Positions 8,918 to 17,658 of a stretch of DNA of 64,000 bases are shown in pieces. The notes beneath the pieces are model-generated. The model saw only the letters and a program-made list of their open reading frames with translations. It was not told the DNA's origin and did no database searches. Made by a program: the position numbers and the translations under genes. Source of the stretch: HLUCCA09 sp039822045 (GTDB lineage: Bacteria > Pseudomonadota > Alphaproteobacteria > Rhodobacterales > Rhodobacteraceae); NCBI GenBank assembly GCA_039822045.1, contig JBCBMY010000001.1, forward strand, positions 248,001 to 312,000. Reading direction: 5' to 3'. Numbering within the stretch: position 1 is the first letter of the stretch; each line of letters starts with the position of its first letter.

Positions 8918-9979
8918 ATGCATCTCATCATTCACGGAGGTCCTCCCAAGACGGGAACCACCAGCATTCAGGCCGCCCTATGGGACAGTCGCGAGGCTCT
9001 GAAGGCTGAGGGTATTCACTATCATGTTGGGCCGGCGCCAATGGAGTGGTCCCTTATGATGCTGTACAGCCATCTTAAGGACGACCTCTATCCTGTTCTC
9101 CGCGCTCGGTTTTCTTCAGTAGAGGAGGCGCGGGAGTGGTCGGAGGCCTGTTGGGCCGAATTCGAGGCGCTGCTCGACGCGGACAAGCCCGACGTAACGA
9201 TCATCTCGTCTGAGCATTTCGCCAATATTGGCGATCCAACCGAATTCATCGACCGGTTGCGGCAGCGGTTCGACCGCATCGACTTCGTTGCCTATGCGCG
9301 CGATCCGGTCGCAATCTACGTCTCCAACGTGGACGAATTGGTGCGGGGCGGCGTGCGTTTTGCCGATCTGCCGCAGCTCAATCAGTTCCAATTCAACTCC
9401 GTGACGAACATCCGGAAGTTTGAACCGCTCCTGGGCACCATGCACATTCATCTGCGCAATTTCTCTCGCGAGTGTTTGGTCGGCGGCGACGTTGTCGACG
9501 ACTTCTTCGATGTGCTGTCGAACCTCACCGGCAAGACGCTGGTGCCGCAATCCAAGCCCGCGACGACGAACGAGAGCATTTGTGGTGCTGCGACGGCCTG
9601 GATCCTGACGATGAACGAAACGTTTGTCTTTCAGTCCGTTGATACGCGCGACCGCAATGTGATCAGGGAGCGCCAGATTCTAATCGACCGGATGCGCGCG
9701 TCCGAAGCCCTGGCCGGGATGCCACGGCTCAGCCTGAAGGCCGCGCCGGACCTGGAGGCCGTCATCCGGCACCGGTCTGCGCCGACGGTGGCCTGGCTGA
9801 ACGACACCTATCTGAGCGAGGCGGATCAGATTCAAACGGTTGAGCCGCTCGATGACATCCCCGGTCAGAAGGAATTGCGGCGACGGCTGCGAAACTGGTT
9901 TTTCGGCTACCTGACGCCCGATGCCGTGAAGATCCTAATGCGTGAGGTCGTGCCGCTCTACCGGTTGTCCGAAAGCTGA
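8918..9979 (+). CDS. Sulfotransferase-like protein with P-loop (PAPS-binding type)
   Basis: 353 residues. The N-terminus carries GGPPKTGTTSIQAAL, the 5'-phosphosulfate-binding P-loop of sulfotransferases, and VAYARDPVAIYVSN near residue 125 corresponds to the 3'-phosphate-binding R-D-P strand. Beyond these the protein diverges, as in many roseobacter surface-glycan sulfotransferase-like proteins. A GAAGAGGAAATC ribosome site precedes the ATG. It is divergent from ybdK and converges on a glycosyltransferase gene, so modification of an exopolysaccharide or capsule is a reasonable inference. The acceptor is unknown. Confidence 0.7.
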   Translation: MHLIIHGGPPKTGTTSIQAALWDSREALKAEGIHYHVGPAPMEWSLMMLYSHLKDDLYPVLRARFSSVEEAREWSEACWAEFEALLDADKPDVTIISSEHFANIGDPTEFIDRLRQRFDRIDFVAYARDPVAIYVSNVDELVRGGVRFADLPQLNQFQFNSVTNIRKFEPLLGTMHIHLRNFSRECLVGGDVVDDFFDVLSNLTGKTLVPQSKPATTNESICGAATAWILTMNETFVFQSVDTRDRNVIRERQILIDRMRASEALAGMPRLSLKAAPDLEAVIRHRSAPTVAWLNDTYLSEADQIQTVEPLDDIPGQKELRRRLRNWFFGYLTPDAVKILMREVVPLYRLSES

Positions 9980-9989
9980 TTGACCGAGT

Positions 9990-11006
9990 TCAGGCGGCGA
10001 GAGCGGTCTTGATCTCCCCAGCGTGGGCCAGGACGTCATGGAGGCGTTCATAGGCGCGGCGACCGTTCTTGGCGATCCTTTGACGCTCCGGCTCGTGGGT
10101 CGCGTAGTGACGGATCTTGTCGATCATGTCGTCATGGTCCTGAAAGCTCACGTAGTCTTCGCCGTCGATCAGGGGGGCGCGCAGACGTTGTTCCGGGACA
10201 GTTGGGTTGGAGAGCAGGAACGACCCAGCCCAGAGGGTTTCGAGATGGCGGAATGTGAAGGAACCGATCCCTTCTAGGCCGAGATTGACGCGGCTGGCCT
10301 GAAGCTGGCGGAGGTATTCGGGTTTTTCGAGGTGGGATGCGTGCAGTTCGGCGGGCAGATCGTATCCCTTGCGGGGAAACAGGCCGCCGCGCGCGGCGAG
10401 CCCTGAGGCCACGACCTTTGCCCAGCTGTCCTTGCGCGCGAGGTGCTCGCCTTCCTGCGTCTTGCCCAGAAAGAAAACATCCTTATCGGTGGGCACGTCC
10501 CACCCCATGCGCTTGGGCTTGCTGGGCGGGATACCCCAGGCGAAGCGGCGGGACAGCGGCTCAAACGGGTTGGACAGATGCGTCGGGACGACCTTGTCGG
10601 CATTGCGGGCCGAAAGATCGTAGCGGCCGAGATCGGCATAGGGTTCGCGCTTGAAGACCGTGTGATAGGCAGACAACACCGCGTTGGCCGGCATGAAGCG
10701 GGCGCGTGCGAAGCCAAGAAAGAGGGCGACGGGGCGGGCAAAGAGCGCGCAGAGCGCGGTGGCGCCTGCCGCGTCCTGCCATGCAAGGTCCGACTTGGCG
10801 TTAACGACGACCGCATCGAAGCGGGCGCGGATCGCCGGCTCCATCGCCATGACCGCGTCCAAGGGGCGCAGGGTGACGTGACCCGCGCGATGCAGGGCGG
10901 CCTCGAAGAAGCCGTCCTGCCCGTCGAGGAGGCCGAGCGCGTTGCGCTTGAGGTCACTCTGCCACCCTCGGCTCTCTGGCTTGCGGGGGATGTAGAGGAT
11001 CCTCAT
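9990..11006 (-). CDS. Glycosyltransferase family 1-like protein
   Basis: 338 residues with a GT-B style C-terminus: GSFTFRHLETLWAGSFLLS, then LRAPLIDGEDYVSFQD, resembling the Glyco_trans_1_2 domain where the conserved E of the nucleotide-sugar site lies in RHLETLWAG. The N-terminus (MRILYIPRKPESRGWQSDL) has no signal peptide or membrane segment, so it is cytoplasmic. It ends 10 bases from the sulfotransferase-like gene on the other strand. The pair suggests a small surface polysaccharide module inserted among catabolic genes. Donor and acceptor are not predictable. Confidence 0.62.
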   Translation of the reverse strand: MRILYIPRKPESRGWQSDLKRNALGLLDGQDGFFEAALHRAGHVTLRPLDAVMAMEPAIRARFDAVVVNAKSDLAWQDAAGATALCALFARPVALFLGFARARFMPANAVLSAYHTVFKREPYADLGRYDLSARNADKVVPTHLSNPFEPLSRRFAWGIPPSKPKRMGWDVPTDKDVFFLGKTQEGEHLARKDSWAKVVASGLAARGGLFPRKGYDLPAELHASHLEKPEYLRQLQASRVNLGLEGIGSFTFRHLETLWAGSFLLSNPTVPEQRLRAPLIDGEDYVSFQDHDDMIDKIRHYATHEPERQRIAKNGRRAYERLHDVLAHAGEIKTALAA

Positions 11007-11031
11007 TGCGCGCGCGGGCCCGGATCGCGGA

Positions 11032-12531
11032 TCACTCCATCTGCTTAAAGTGGAATTCGCCGCCTTCCTTGAGGCCGGAGGGCCAGCGGGCCGTCACGGT
11101 CTTGGTGCGGGTGTAGAAGCGGAAGGCGTCGGGCCCATGCTGGTTCAGATCGCCAAAGCCCGATTTCTTCCAGCCGCCGAAGGTGTGATAGGCGAGCGGC
11201 ACGGGGATCGGGACGTTGACGCCGACCATACCGATATTGATCCGGCTGGAGAAGTCGCGCGCCGTGTCGCCATCGCGGGTGAATATGGCGGTGCCGTTGC
11301 CATATTCATGGTCCATCGCGAGGCCGAGCGCCTCTTGATAGCTGCCGGCCCGTACGGTCGAGAGGACCGGACCGAAGATCTCTTGTTTGTAGATCTCCAT
11401 CTCGGGCTTGACCCGGTCGAAGAGGTGAGGGCCGACGAAGAAGCCGTCTTCGTAGCCCTGCAGTTTGAAGTCACGACCGTCGACGACGAGATCGGCGCCT
11501 TGTTCAACGCCCGATGCCACAAGGCCCAGGACACGCTCCTTGGCGGCGCCCGTGACCAGCGGGCCGTAGTCGACATCGGTGCCGGCGGTGTAGGGGCCGA
11601 CCTTGAGCTTCTCGATCCGCGGGACGAGCTTTTCGATCAGGCGGTCGGCTGTCTCGTCGCCCACCGGGACGGCAACGGAAATGGCCATGCAGCGCTCGCC
11701 CGCCGCGCCGTAGCCCGCGCCAACGAGGGCGTCGGCGGCCTGGTCCATATCGGCGTCGGGCATAACGATCATGTGGTTCTTGGCGCCGCCGAAGCACTGC
11801 ACGCGCTTGCCGTTCGAGCAGCCCCGGCCGTAGATGTATTCGGCAATGGGCGTTGAGCCCACGAAACCGATGGCCTGGATCGTCGGGTTGTCGAGGAGGG
11901 CGTCGACCGCTTCCTTGTCGCCGTTGATGACCTGCAGGATCCCGTCGGGCAGGCCGGCTTCCTTCATGAGTTCCGCAAGCATCAGCGGGACGGAGGGGTC
12001 GCGCTCGGACGGCTTGAGAATGAAGGCGTTGCCGCAGGCGATGGCGGGGCAGAATTTCCACATCGGGATCATGGCGGGGAAGTTGAACGGCGTGATGCCG
12101 GCGACGACGCCCAGGGCCTGACGCATTGAGAACATGTCGATCCCTGGGCCGGCGCTGTCGGTGAACTCGCCCTTCAGGAGGTGCGGCGCGCCGATACAGA
12201 ACTCGGCCACTTCCAGGCCGCGCTGCACATCGCCCTTGGCATCGGGCAGGGTTTTGCCGTGCTCTCGCGACAGGGCCTCGGCAAGCTTGTCCATGTCGCG
12301 ATTGAGAAGCCGCACGAACTCCATCAGGACGCGGGCGCGGCGCTGGGGGTTGGTGGCGGCCCATGCGGGCTGTGCGGCGGCGGCACGGGCGACCGCGGCG
12401 TCGACCTCATCCTTTGAGGCGAGCGGTGCCTTGGCCTGCACCTCGCCAGTCGCCGGGTTGAAGACGTCGGCGAAGCGACCGGAGGCGCCCGCAACGTGGG
12501 CGCCATCAATCCAATGGGTGAGTTCCTGCAT
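11032..12531 (-). CDS. mmsA: CoA-acylating methylmalonate-semialdehyde dehydrogenase
   Basis: Converts methylmalonate semialdehyde plus CoA and NAD to propionyl-CoA, the last step of valine and thymine degradation. 499 residues, typical length. Seen: AGITPFNFPAMIPMWKFCPA (aldehyde dehydrogenase fold, MmsA-specific), ILKPSERDPSVP, GFVGSTPIAEYIY, and the active-site segment GERCMAISVAV with catalytic Cys281. A CGGGAGGACAATATG ribosome site supports the start. It lies 5 kb from the operon encoding the preceding valine enzymes, on the same strand, with unrelated cell-wall and glycan genes between. Its start is divergent from the CBS gene. Confidence 0.96.
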   Translation of the reverse strand: MQELTHWIDGAHVAGASGRFADVFNPATGEVQAKAPLASKDEVDAAVARAAAAQPAWAATNPQRRARVLMEFVRLLNRDMDKLAEALSREHGKTLPDAKGDVQRGLEVAEFCIGAPHLLKGEFTDSAGPGIDMFSMRQALGVVAGITPFNFPAMIPMWKFCPAIACGNAFILKPSERDPSVPLMLAELMKEAGLPDGILQVINGDKEAVDALLDNPTIQAIGFVGSTPIAEYIYGRGCSNGKRVQCFGGAKNHMIVMPDADMDQAADALVGAGYGAAGERCMAISVAVPVGDETADRLIEKLVPRIEKLKVGPYTAGTDVDYGPLVTGAAKERVLGLVASGVEQGADLVVDGRDFKLQGYEDGFFVGPHLFDRVKPEMEIYKQEIFGPVLSTVRAGSYQEALGLAMDHEYGNGTAIFTRDGDTARDFSSRINIGMVGVNVPIPVPLAYHTFGGWKKSGFGDLNQHGPDAFRFYTRTKTVTARWPSGLKEGGEFHFKQME

Positions 12532-12683
12532 ATTGTCCTCCCGCGTTTCCCCAGCGTTCTAGCTCAGGCCAAGGACGCCCGAAAGACGGGTTCGTGCCTA
12601 TTGCGGGCGGCTGCGACTACGAGAATGTTGACAGGCACGTGACACGAGCGCGACGCTGGTGCACCGATGTCAGGGAGGACAGC

Positions 12684-13118
12684 ATGACCGTCGCAAAAAT
12701 CCTCAAGTCCAAAGGCTCCGACCACGTTGAAACGATCCCGGCCTCGGCGCTCATTCAGGACGCTGCCGCGAGGCTGGCTGAGAAGCGGTTTGGCTCTCTC
12801 GTCGTGTCGGACGACGGCAAGGTCGCGCTTGGCATCTTGTCGGAGCGCGACATTGTTCGGGAGCTGGGGCGCCGCGGAGGCGCGGTCTTGTCGGAGCCAG
12901 TCGACAAGCTGATGACCAAGAAGATCGTGACTTGCACCCGTGCCGACAAGGCTGTGAGCGTGCTGGCGCGGATGACGGAGGGACGATTCCGACATATGCC
13001 GGTGGTCGAGGACGGGGCCCTTATCGGCATTGTGACGCTTGGCGACGTCGTGAAGTACCGTCTTGAGGAACTGGCCATGGAGAAAGACGCCCTCGAAGGC
13101 ATGATTATGGGCTTCTGA
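12684..13118 (+). CDS. CBS-domain pair protein
   Basis: 144 residues consisting almost only of two tandem CBS motifs: the first around residues 10-60 (ILKSKGSDHVETIPA, GILSERDIVREL), the second around 75-130 (KLMTKKIVTCTRADK, GIVTLGDVVKYRL). Such stand-alone pairs bind adenosine nucleotides and act as energy or stress sensors in some bacteria; a specific partner is not evident here. The start at 12684 is chosen for AGGGAGGACAGC immediately before ATG; the upstream in-frame start lacks a site. It is 82 bases ahead of coaD on the same strand. Confidence 0.88.
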   Translation: MTVAKILKSKGSDHVETIPASALIQDAAARLAEKRFGSLVVSDDGKVALGILSERDIVRELGRRGGAVLSEPVDKLMTKKIVTCTRADKAVSVLARMTEGRFRHMPVVEDGALIGIVTLGDVVKYRLEELAMEKDALEGMIMGF

Positions 13119-13200
13119 GAGCCAACCGGACACCCGCTCTTGCATCGGCGCGCGACGTCGTGCCACCACCTGTCGTGACTGACTGGCTGGGGGACCATTC

Positions 13201-13695
13201 ATGCGCATCGGCCTTTATCCCGGGACATTCGACCCCGTCACCCTCGGCCATATCGACATCATTCGAAGGGCGACGGTGCTTGTCGACCGGCTGGTGATCG
13301 GCGTGGCGATCAACCGTGACAAGGGCCCGTTGTTCTCGCTCGAGGAACGGGTCGAGATGATCGAGCGGGAGGCGGCATCCATCGCGCGCGACACGGGGTG
13401 CGAGATCGTGGCGCATCCATTCGAGAACCTGCTGATCGATTGCGCGCGGGATGTGGGGGCGAGCGTGATCCTGCGCGGTTTGAGGGCTGTGGCGGATTTC
13501 GAGTACGAGTTCCAGATGGTGGGCATGAATCGCAGGCTCGATGCCACGATCGAGACAGTGTTCCTGATGGCCGAGGCAGAGCATCAAGCGATCGCATCGA
13601 AGCTTGTGAAGGAAATTGCGCGGCTTGGCGGGGATGTGTCGAAGTTTGTCACGCCGACTGTGCGCAAGGCGCTGCTGGACAAGTTGGGGCTCTAG
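13201..13695 (+). CDS. coaD: Phosphopantetheine adenylyltransferase
   Basis: Fourth step of coenzyme A synthesis: ATP plus 4'-phosphopantetheine gives dephospho-CoA. 164 residues, standard. Seen: YPGTFDPVTLGHIDIIRRA with the T/HxGH nucleotidyl-transfer motif, LVIGVAINRDKGPLFSLEER, ILRGLRAVADFEYEFQM, and the C-terminal KEIARLGGDVSKFV. A GGGGGACC element lies ahead of the ATG. The hydrolase gene follows one base after the stop, so the two are likely co-transcribed. Confidence 0.96.
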   Translation: MRIGLYPGTFDPVTLGHIDIIRRATVLVDRLVIGVAINRDKGPLFSLEERVEMIEREAASIARDTGCEIVAHPFENLLIDCARDVGASVILRGLRAVADFEYEFQMVGMNRRLDATIETVFLMAEAEHQAIASKLVKEIARLGGDVSKFVTPTVRKALLDKLGL

Positions 13696-13696
13696 G

Positions 13697-14479
13697 GTGA
13701 TCCGGCGTATCCTTCTGGCCGTTGTGTTGGCCTATCTTTGCTATGCGGTGGCGATGGTTCTGATCCATCCCCGCTACATCTATCCGTTCGATGCGGCGGT
13801 GTTTGCGGAGCCCGGCTTCGAGCAAGCGAATCTGGACGACGGCGCGACAGTCTATGTTTCCTCAGGGGATCAGGGAGCGCCCGTGATCCTCTATTTCATG
13901 GGGAACATTGGCACTCTGACGCTGTTTGCGCCGATGCTGCGCCACCACCGCGACGCGGGGCGGAGCGTGGTGGCGCTGGCCTATCCTGGTGGCGGAGGTA
14001 TCCCGGGGGAGCCGTCTGAAGCCGGTCTCAAGGCGGCGGCTCTGTCGGTCTTCGATGCGTTGCCAGATCTGCTGCCGGCGCATCCCGACAGTGCGGTCAT
14101 CGCCCACGGTTACTCCCTTGGGACGGGGCTTGCCCTGCATCTGGCGGCTGCGCGTGATCTTGACGGTGTTCTGCTCAGCGCCCCCTATACGAGGCTATGC
14201 CGATTGATGGCGGACGCATCCTTGTTGCCGGCCTGCCTTCTGCCCGGTGTGCAGAAGTGGGACAGTTTGGCCGCGGCGCCGGCCGTGTCTGAGCCAGTGC
14301 TGGTGCTCCATGGCACGGCTGACGGGCTGATCCCGGTGTCGCATGGGGAAGAGATGGCGGACACGCTGCCCGATGGTCGGATCTACCGGATCGAGGGCGG
14401 GGGACACGCGGATCTGATGGACTTCCTCGTCTATCTCGACGCGCTCGACGGCTTTGTCGAGGGCGGTGCACGGCCATAG
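13697..14479 (+). CDS. Membrane-anchored alpha/beta hydrolase
   Basis: 260 residues from the GTG at 13697, one base after the coaD stop; the ORF can be read further upstream but only inside coaD. An N-terminal hydrophobic stretch (ILLAVVLAYLCYAVAMVLI) anchors or exports it. Seen: the oxyanion region YFMGNIGTLTLF, the nucleophile elbow HGYSLGTGLALHL (GXSXG), the acid in LHGTADGLIPVSHG and the base in GGGHADLMDF, giving a complete Ser-Asp-His triad. It resembles the BEM46/FSH-like periplasm-facing hydrolases. Substrate unknown. Confidence 0.75.
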   Translation: MIRRILLAVVLAYLCYAVAMVLIHPRYIYPFDAAVFAEPGFEQANLDDGATVYVSSGDQGAPVILYFMGNIGTLTLFAPMLRHHRDAGRSVVALAYPGGGGIPGEPSEAGLKAAALSVFDALPDLLPAHPDSAVIAHGYSLGTGLALHLAAARDLDGVLLSAPYTRLCRLMADASLLPACLLPGVQKWDSLAAAPAVSEPVLVLHGTADGLIPVSHGEEMADTLPDGRIYRIEGGGHADLMDFLVYLDALDGFVEGGARP

Positions 14480-14593
14480 GCCCTGGCGCTCGCACCGCGC
14501 GAAAGTTTGGTGACAGGCAGAGCAGAACCTGCGGAAGTGCTTGATCGGCGCGCGCGCGCCTGCTTCCTCGTCACAAAGCTATTGGAGACCAAC

Positions 14594-15190
14594 ATGACCA
14601 CGATTTTGACCGACAGCATGCGTGCCCTGCAGGACCAATTCGAGACGCGGCGCCTGGCTGACCGGGTTCACGCGCGGGGGTTCCACGGCGCGTTTACCGA
14701 TGCGGACCGGTCCTTCATCGAAGGCGCCATGTTCTTTTTTCTGGCGACCGTCGATGCCGACGGGCAGCCGCAATGCTCCTACAAGGGCGGGCCGAAGGGC
14801 TTTGTGCGTGTCACCGGGCCGTCGGAACTGAGCTTTCCGGTTTACGAGGGCAACGGTCTCTATCTGTCGATTGGGAACATCGTGGAGACCGGCAAGGTCG
14901 GGCTATTGTTCATCGATTTCGAGAAGCAGACGCGCATCCGGGTGAACGGCGTGGCGCGGGCGGATGCCGATCACCCGATGCTGTCGGAGGTTGCGGCGGC
15001 GCAGATGGTGATCCGTGTGGCTGTCACGGATATTCATCCCAATTGCCTGCGCAACGTCCATCGCATGGCGTTTGTCGAGGCGTCAGCCCACACGCCCGAA
15101 AGTGCGGCTGAGGATGTGGGCAAGGCACCCTGGAATGAGGCTTATGAGGACGTGCTGCCAGACTATATGAAGCCGGACGAGATGCGCTGA
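14594..15190 (+). CDS. Pyridoxamine 5'-phosphate oxidase-like FMN-binding protein
   Basis: 198 residues with the split-barrel flavin-binding fold: SFIEGAMFFFLATVDADGQPQ, CSYKGGPKGFVRV, GLYLSIGNIVETGKVGLLFIDF and RIRVNGVARA. The pattern matches PNPOx-like proteins that are not the vitamin B6 enzyme (it lacks that enzyme's C-terminal substrate motifs). Likely an FMN-dependent oxidoreductase; substrate unknown. The ATG at 14594 is preceded by TTGGAGACCAAC, so the longer upstream frame was not used. It converges with gap. Confidence 0.8.
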   Translation: MTTILTDSMRALQDQFETRRLADRVHARGFHGAFTDADRSFIEGAMFFFLATVDADGQPQCSYKGGPKGFVRVTGPSELSFPVYEGNGLYLSIGNIVETGKVGLLFIDFEKQTRIRVNGVARADADHPMLSEVAAAQMVIRVAVTDIHPNCLRNVHRMAFVEASAHTPESAAEDVGKAPWNEAYEDVLPDYMKPDEMR

Positions 15191-15260
15191 GCGCCAAAGC
15201 ACCCCGCAGTCTGTGCGAGGTGATTTGGAGGCAAAGAAGGTCAGCGGCAGGCGGGCCGGA

Positions 15261-16262
15261 TCAGATGTGCTTGCCGAGCTCTACAGAGGTGTCGAGCATC
15301 CGGTTGGAGAAGCCCCATTCGTTGTCGTACCAGGTCAACACCCGGCACATGGTGCCTTCCATGACCTTCGTCTGATCCGTGGCGAAGATCGAGGAATGGG
15401 GATCGTGGTTGAAATCCATCGAGACAAGCTTGTCGTCGGTCACGCCAAGGATGCCTTCGAGCGATCCGGCCGCGGCTTGGTGAATCGCGCCGTTGATCTC
15501 TTCGACGCTGGTTTCGCGGGCGGCCTCGAACGTCAGGTCGACCACGGAGACATTGGGCGTGGGCACACGGATGGCGACGCCGTCGAGCTTGCCGTTCAGT
15601 TCGGGCATCACAAGGCCCACGGCCTTGGCGGCGCCGGTTGAGGTTGGGATCATCGACATTGCGGCGGCGCGGGCGCGGTAGAGATCCTTGTGCATGGTGT
15701 CGAGCGTCGGCTGATCGCCCGTATAGGAGTGGATTGTCGTCATGAAGCCGCGGTTGATGCCAATCGCCTGCTGCATGACATAGGCGACGGGCGCGAGGCA
15801 GTTGGTGGTGCAGGATGCGTTCGACACGACGAGATCGTCGCCCGTGAGACTTTCATGGTTCACGCCATAGACGATGGTCTTGTCGGCACCTGAGGAGGGG
15901 GCCGAAACCAGGACGCGCTTGGAGCCGTTCTCCAGATGGGCAAGCGCCTTTTCCTTGGCGGTGAAGATCCCGGTGCATTCGAGCGCCACGTCGACACCGT
16001 CCCAGGGCAGGTCTTTGGGGTCGCGGATCGCCGTCACCTCGATCGGCCCGCGGCCCACATCGATGGTGGTCTCGGTGGTTTTCACCTCGCCCGGAAAGCG
16101 GCCATGGACGCTGTCGTAGCGGATGAGGTGAGCGTTGGTTTCGACGGGGCCGAGATCGTTGATCGCAACCACCTCGATGTCGGTGCGTTCGGTCTCGATG
16201 AGGGCACGCAGCACATTCCGCCCGATGCGCCCGAAGCCGTTGATCGCAACTTTCACCGCCAT
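15261..16262 (-). CDS. gap: Glyceraldehyde-3-phosphate dehydrogenase, type I
   Basis: NAD-dependent oxidative phosphorylation of glyceraldehyde 3-phosphate in central carbon metabolism. 333 residues. Seen: NAD-binding INGFGRIGRNVLRAL, AINDL, ECTGIF, the active-site SNASCTTNCLAP with Cys151, and the C-terminal WYDNEWGFSNRMLD. The start at 16262 follows the canonical MAVKVAINGFG; 44 upstream codons in the same frame are not family-like. A 46-residue membrane protein gene lies 106 bases upstream on the same strand, and tkt is nearby, a carbon-metabolism cluster. Confidence 0.97.
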   Translation of the reverse strand: MAVKVAINGFGRIGRNVLRALIETERTDIEVVAINDLGPVETNAHLIRYDSVHGRFPGEVKTTETTIDVGRGPIEVTAIRDPKDLPWDGVDVALECTGIFTAKEKALAHLENGSKRVLVSAPSSGADKTIVYGVNHESLTGDDLVVSNASCTTNCLAPVAYVMQQAIGINRGFMTTIHSYTGDQPTLDTMHKDLYRARAAAMSMIPTSTGAAKAVGLVMPELNGKLDGVAIRVPTPNVSVVDLTFEAARETSVEEINGAIHQAAAGSLEGILGVTDDKLVSMDFNHDPHSSIFATDQTKVMEGTMCRVLTWYDNEWGFSNRMLDTSVELGKHI

Positions 16263-16368
16263 GGTCCGTCCTTTCCGTGAATAAATCCGGTGCGCCATTT
16301 GGGGCGCGGGTTTGGGCGATATCAATCCCGTCCCGGCCCGAACGTCAACTGCGCGAATCCCCCCGGGA

Positions 16369-16509
16369 TCAGCGCCAGAAGGCCAGCCACGCAATGGCGT
16401 CGAGGCCCTTCTTGCCGAGGAAGACGTGCAGCTCCCATCCCAGCCAGAAGTTCGCGCCGATCAGGGCGAGGAGCACAAAGCCAAGCCAGAGCGCGATGGA
16501 GTTGGACAT
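16369..16509 (-). CDS. Small membrane protein upstream of gap
   Basis: A 46-residue reading frame with ATG at 16509 and TGA at 16371-16369. The protein starts MSNSIALWLGFVLLALIGAN, a clear single membrane helix, then a Trp-rich tail ending GLDAIAWLAFWR. The coding pattern, hydrophobicity and position 106 bases upstream of gap argue for a real gene. From memory, similar small proteins sit by gap in other Rhodobacteraceae; this was not checked here. Function unknown. Confidence 0.65.
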   Translation of the reverse strand: MSNSIALWLGFVLLALIGANFWLGWELHVFLGKKGLDAIAWLAFWR

Positions 16510-16654
16510 GGGGCAGCTCTTGCAGCGCGCGCCCGCTGCGGCGCGCCTTGGCGATCAATGCGTTGAATTCTCATGCCTGTCAAAGGTTTGGCGGGCGGTT
16601 GCGCACGGGGTAGGGGAGCGCTAGGGTCGCGACATCGGCACGACGGAGTGCGCC

Positions 16655-17611
16655 ATGAGCGGATTGATCGCCCTTCTCGACGATATCTCCGCGCTGGCGA
16701 AGGTCGCGGCGACCTCGGTGGACGATATCGCGGCACAGGCCACCAAGGCCGGAGCAAAGGCGATGGGCGCGGTGATCGACGATGCCGCCGTAACCCCGAA
16801 ATACGTGCATGGCTTCCCTGCGGCGCGCGAACTGCCCATCGTTCGCCGGATTGCCGTGGGCTCGATCCGAAACAAGCTGTTGATCCTTCTGCCGGCTGCG
16901 ATGCTGCTTTCCGTCTTTGCGCCGTGGCTGATCGCGCCGCTTCTGATGCTTGGCGGCTGTTATCTGTGCTTCGAGGGCGCCGAAAAGGTCGCGCATCTGT
17001 TCCATGTGCACGAGCACACAAAGCCGAAGGAGCGCGAGTCGCTCGATGTGGCGCATCTCGAAGAGTCCCGGGTGCAGGGCGCGATCAAGACCGACTTCAT
17101 TCTCTCGGCAGAGATTATGACTATCGCACTGGCGGCTTTGCCCGAGGGGGGATTGGTGGCGCGGGCGGCAACGCTGGCCCTGGTGGCGGTGGGGATCACG
17201 GTGTTGGTGTACGGCGCGGTGGCGCTGATCGTGAAGGCCGACGACGTGGGGCTGGCAATGGCCGAGCGTGGCCGGACGGCAATCGGCCGGCGCATGGGCG
17301 TGGCCATCGTGAAGGGCATGCCCGGGTTCCTGAAGCTGCTGAGCACCGTGGGCACGGCGGCGATGCTGTGGGTCGGAGGCTCGATCCTGGTGCATGGGGC
17401 CGAGGAACTCGGCTGGGCCGCACCGGCGCATGTTATCCACGATGTGGCGGCCGCCGTTGGTCACCTTGCTTCGGTGGGCTCCGGGTTCCTGGAATGGCTC
17501 GTCACGGCGCTGATCGACGGGCTGATCGGCCTCGGAGTGGGGCTTGCTTTGATCCCAATCGTGGATGTTGCAACCGGCAGCGTGGCCGCCCTGTCTGGCG
17601 AGAAGGAGTGA
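16655..17611 (+). CDS. DUF808 family inner-membrane protein (YedI-like)
   Basis: 318 residues beginning MSGLIALLDDISALAKVAA, the characteristic N-terminus of the DUF808/YedI family, followed by GAVIDDAAVTPKYVHGF and several hydrophobic stretches (roughly residues 68-95, 145-185, 225-245, 275-300). Family members are multi-pass inner-membrane proteins without an assigned function. GGAG precedes the ATG at a suitable distance. It is transcribed away from the small gap-linked gene and toward a glycosyltransferase gene 47 bases downstream. Confidence 0.85.
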   Translation: MSGLIALLDDISALAKVAATSVDDIAAQATKAGAKAMGAVIDDAAVTPKYVHGFPAARELPIVRRIAVGSIRNKLLILLPAAMLLSVFAPWLIAPLLMLGGCYLCFEGAEKVAHLFHVHEHTKPKERESLDVAHLEESRVQGAIKTDFILSAEIMTIALAALPEGGLVARAATLALVAVGITVLVYGAVALIVKADDVGLAMAERGRTAIGRRMGVAIVKGMPGFLKLLSTVGTAAMLWVGGSILVHGAEELGWAAPAHVIHDVAAAVGHLASVGSGFLEWLVTALIDGLIGLGVGLALIPIVDVATGSVAALSGEKE

Positions 17612-17658
17612 TGGTGGGCCGGCCGGTCACCCGACGACGCCGCGCCTGAGGTCGGCCG

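Noticed and set aside
12564..13208. 214-codon minus-strand open frame over the CBS gene
   Set aside because: Shadow frame; the plus-strand CBS pair and its ribosome site are clear.
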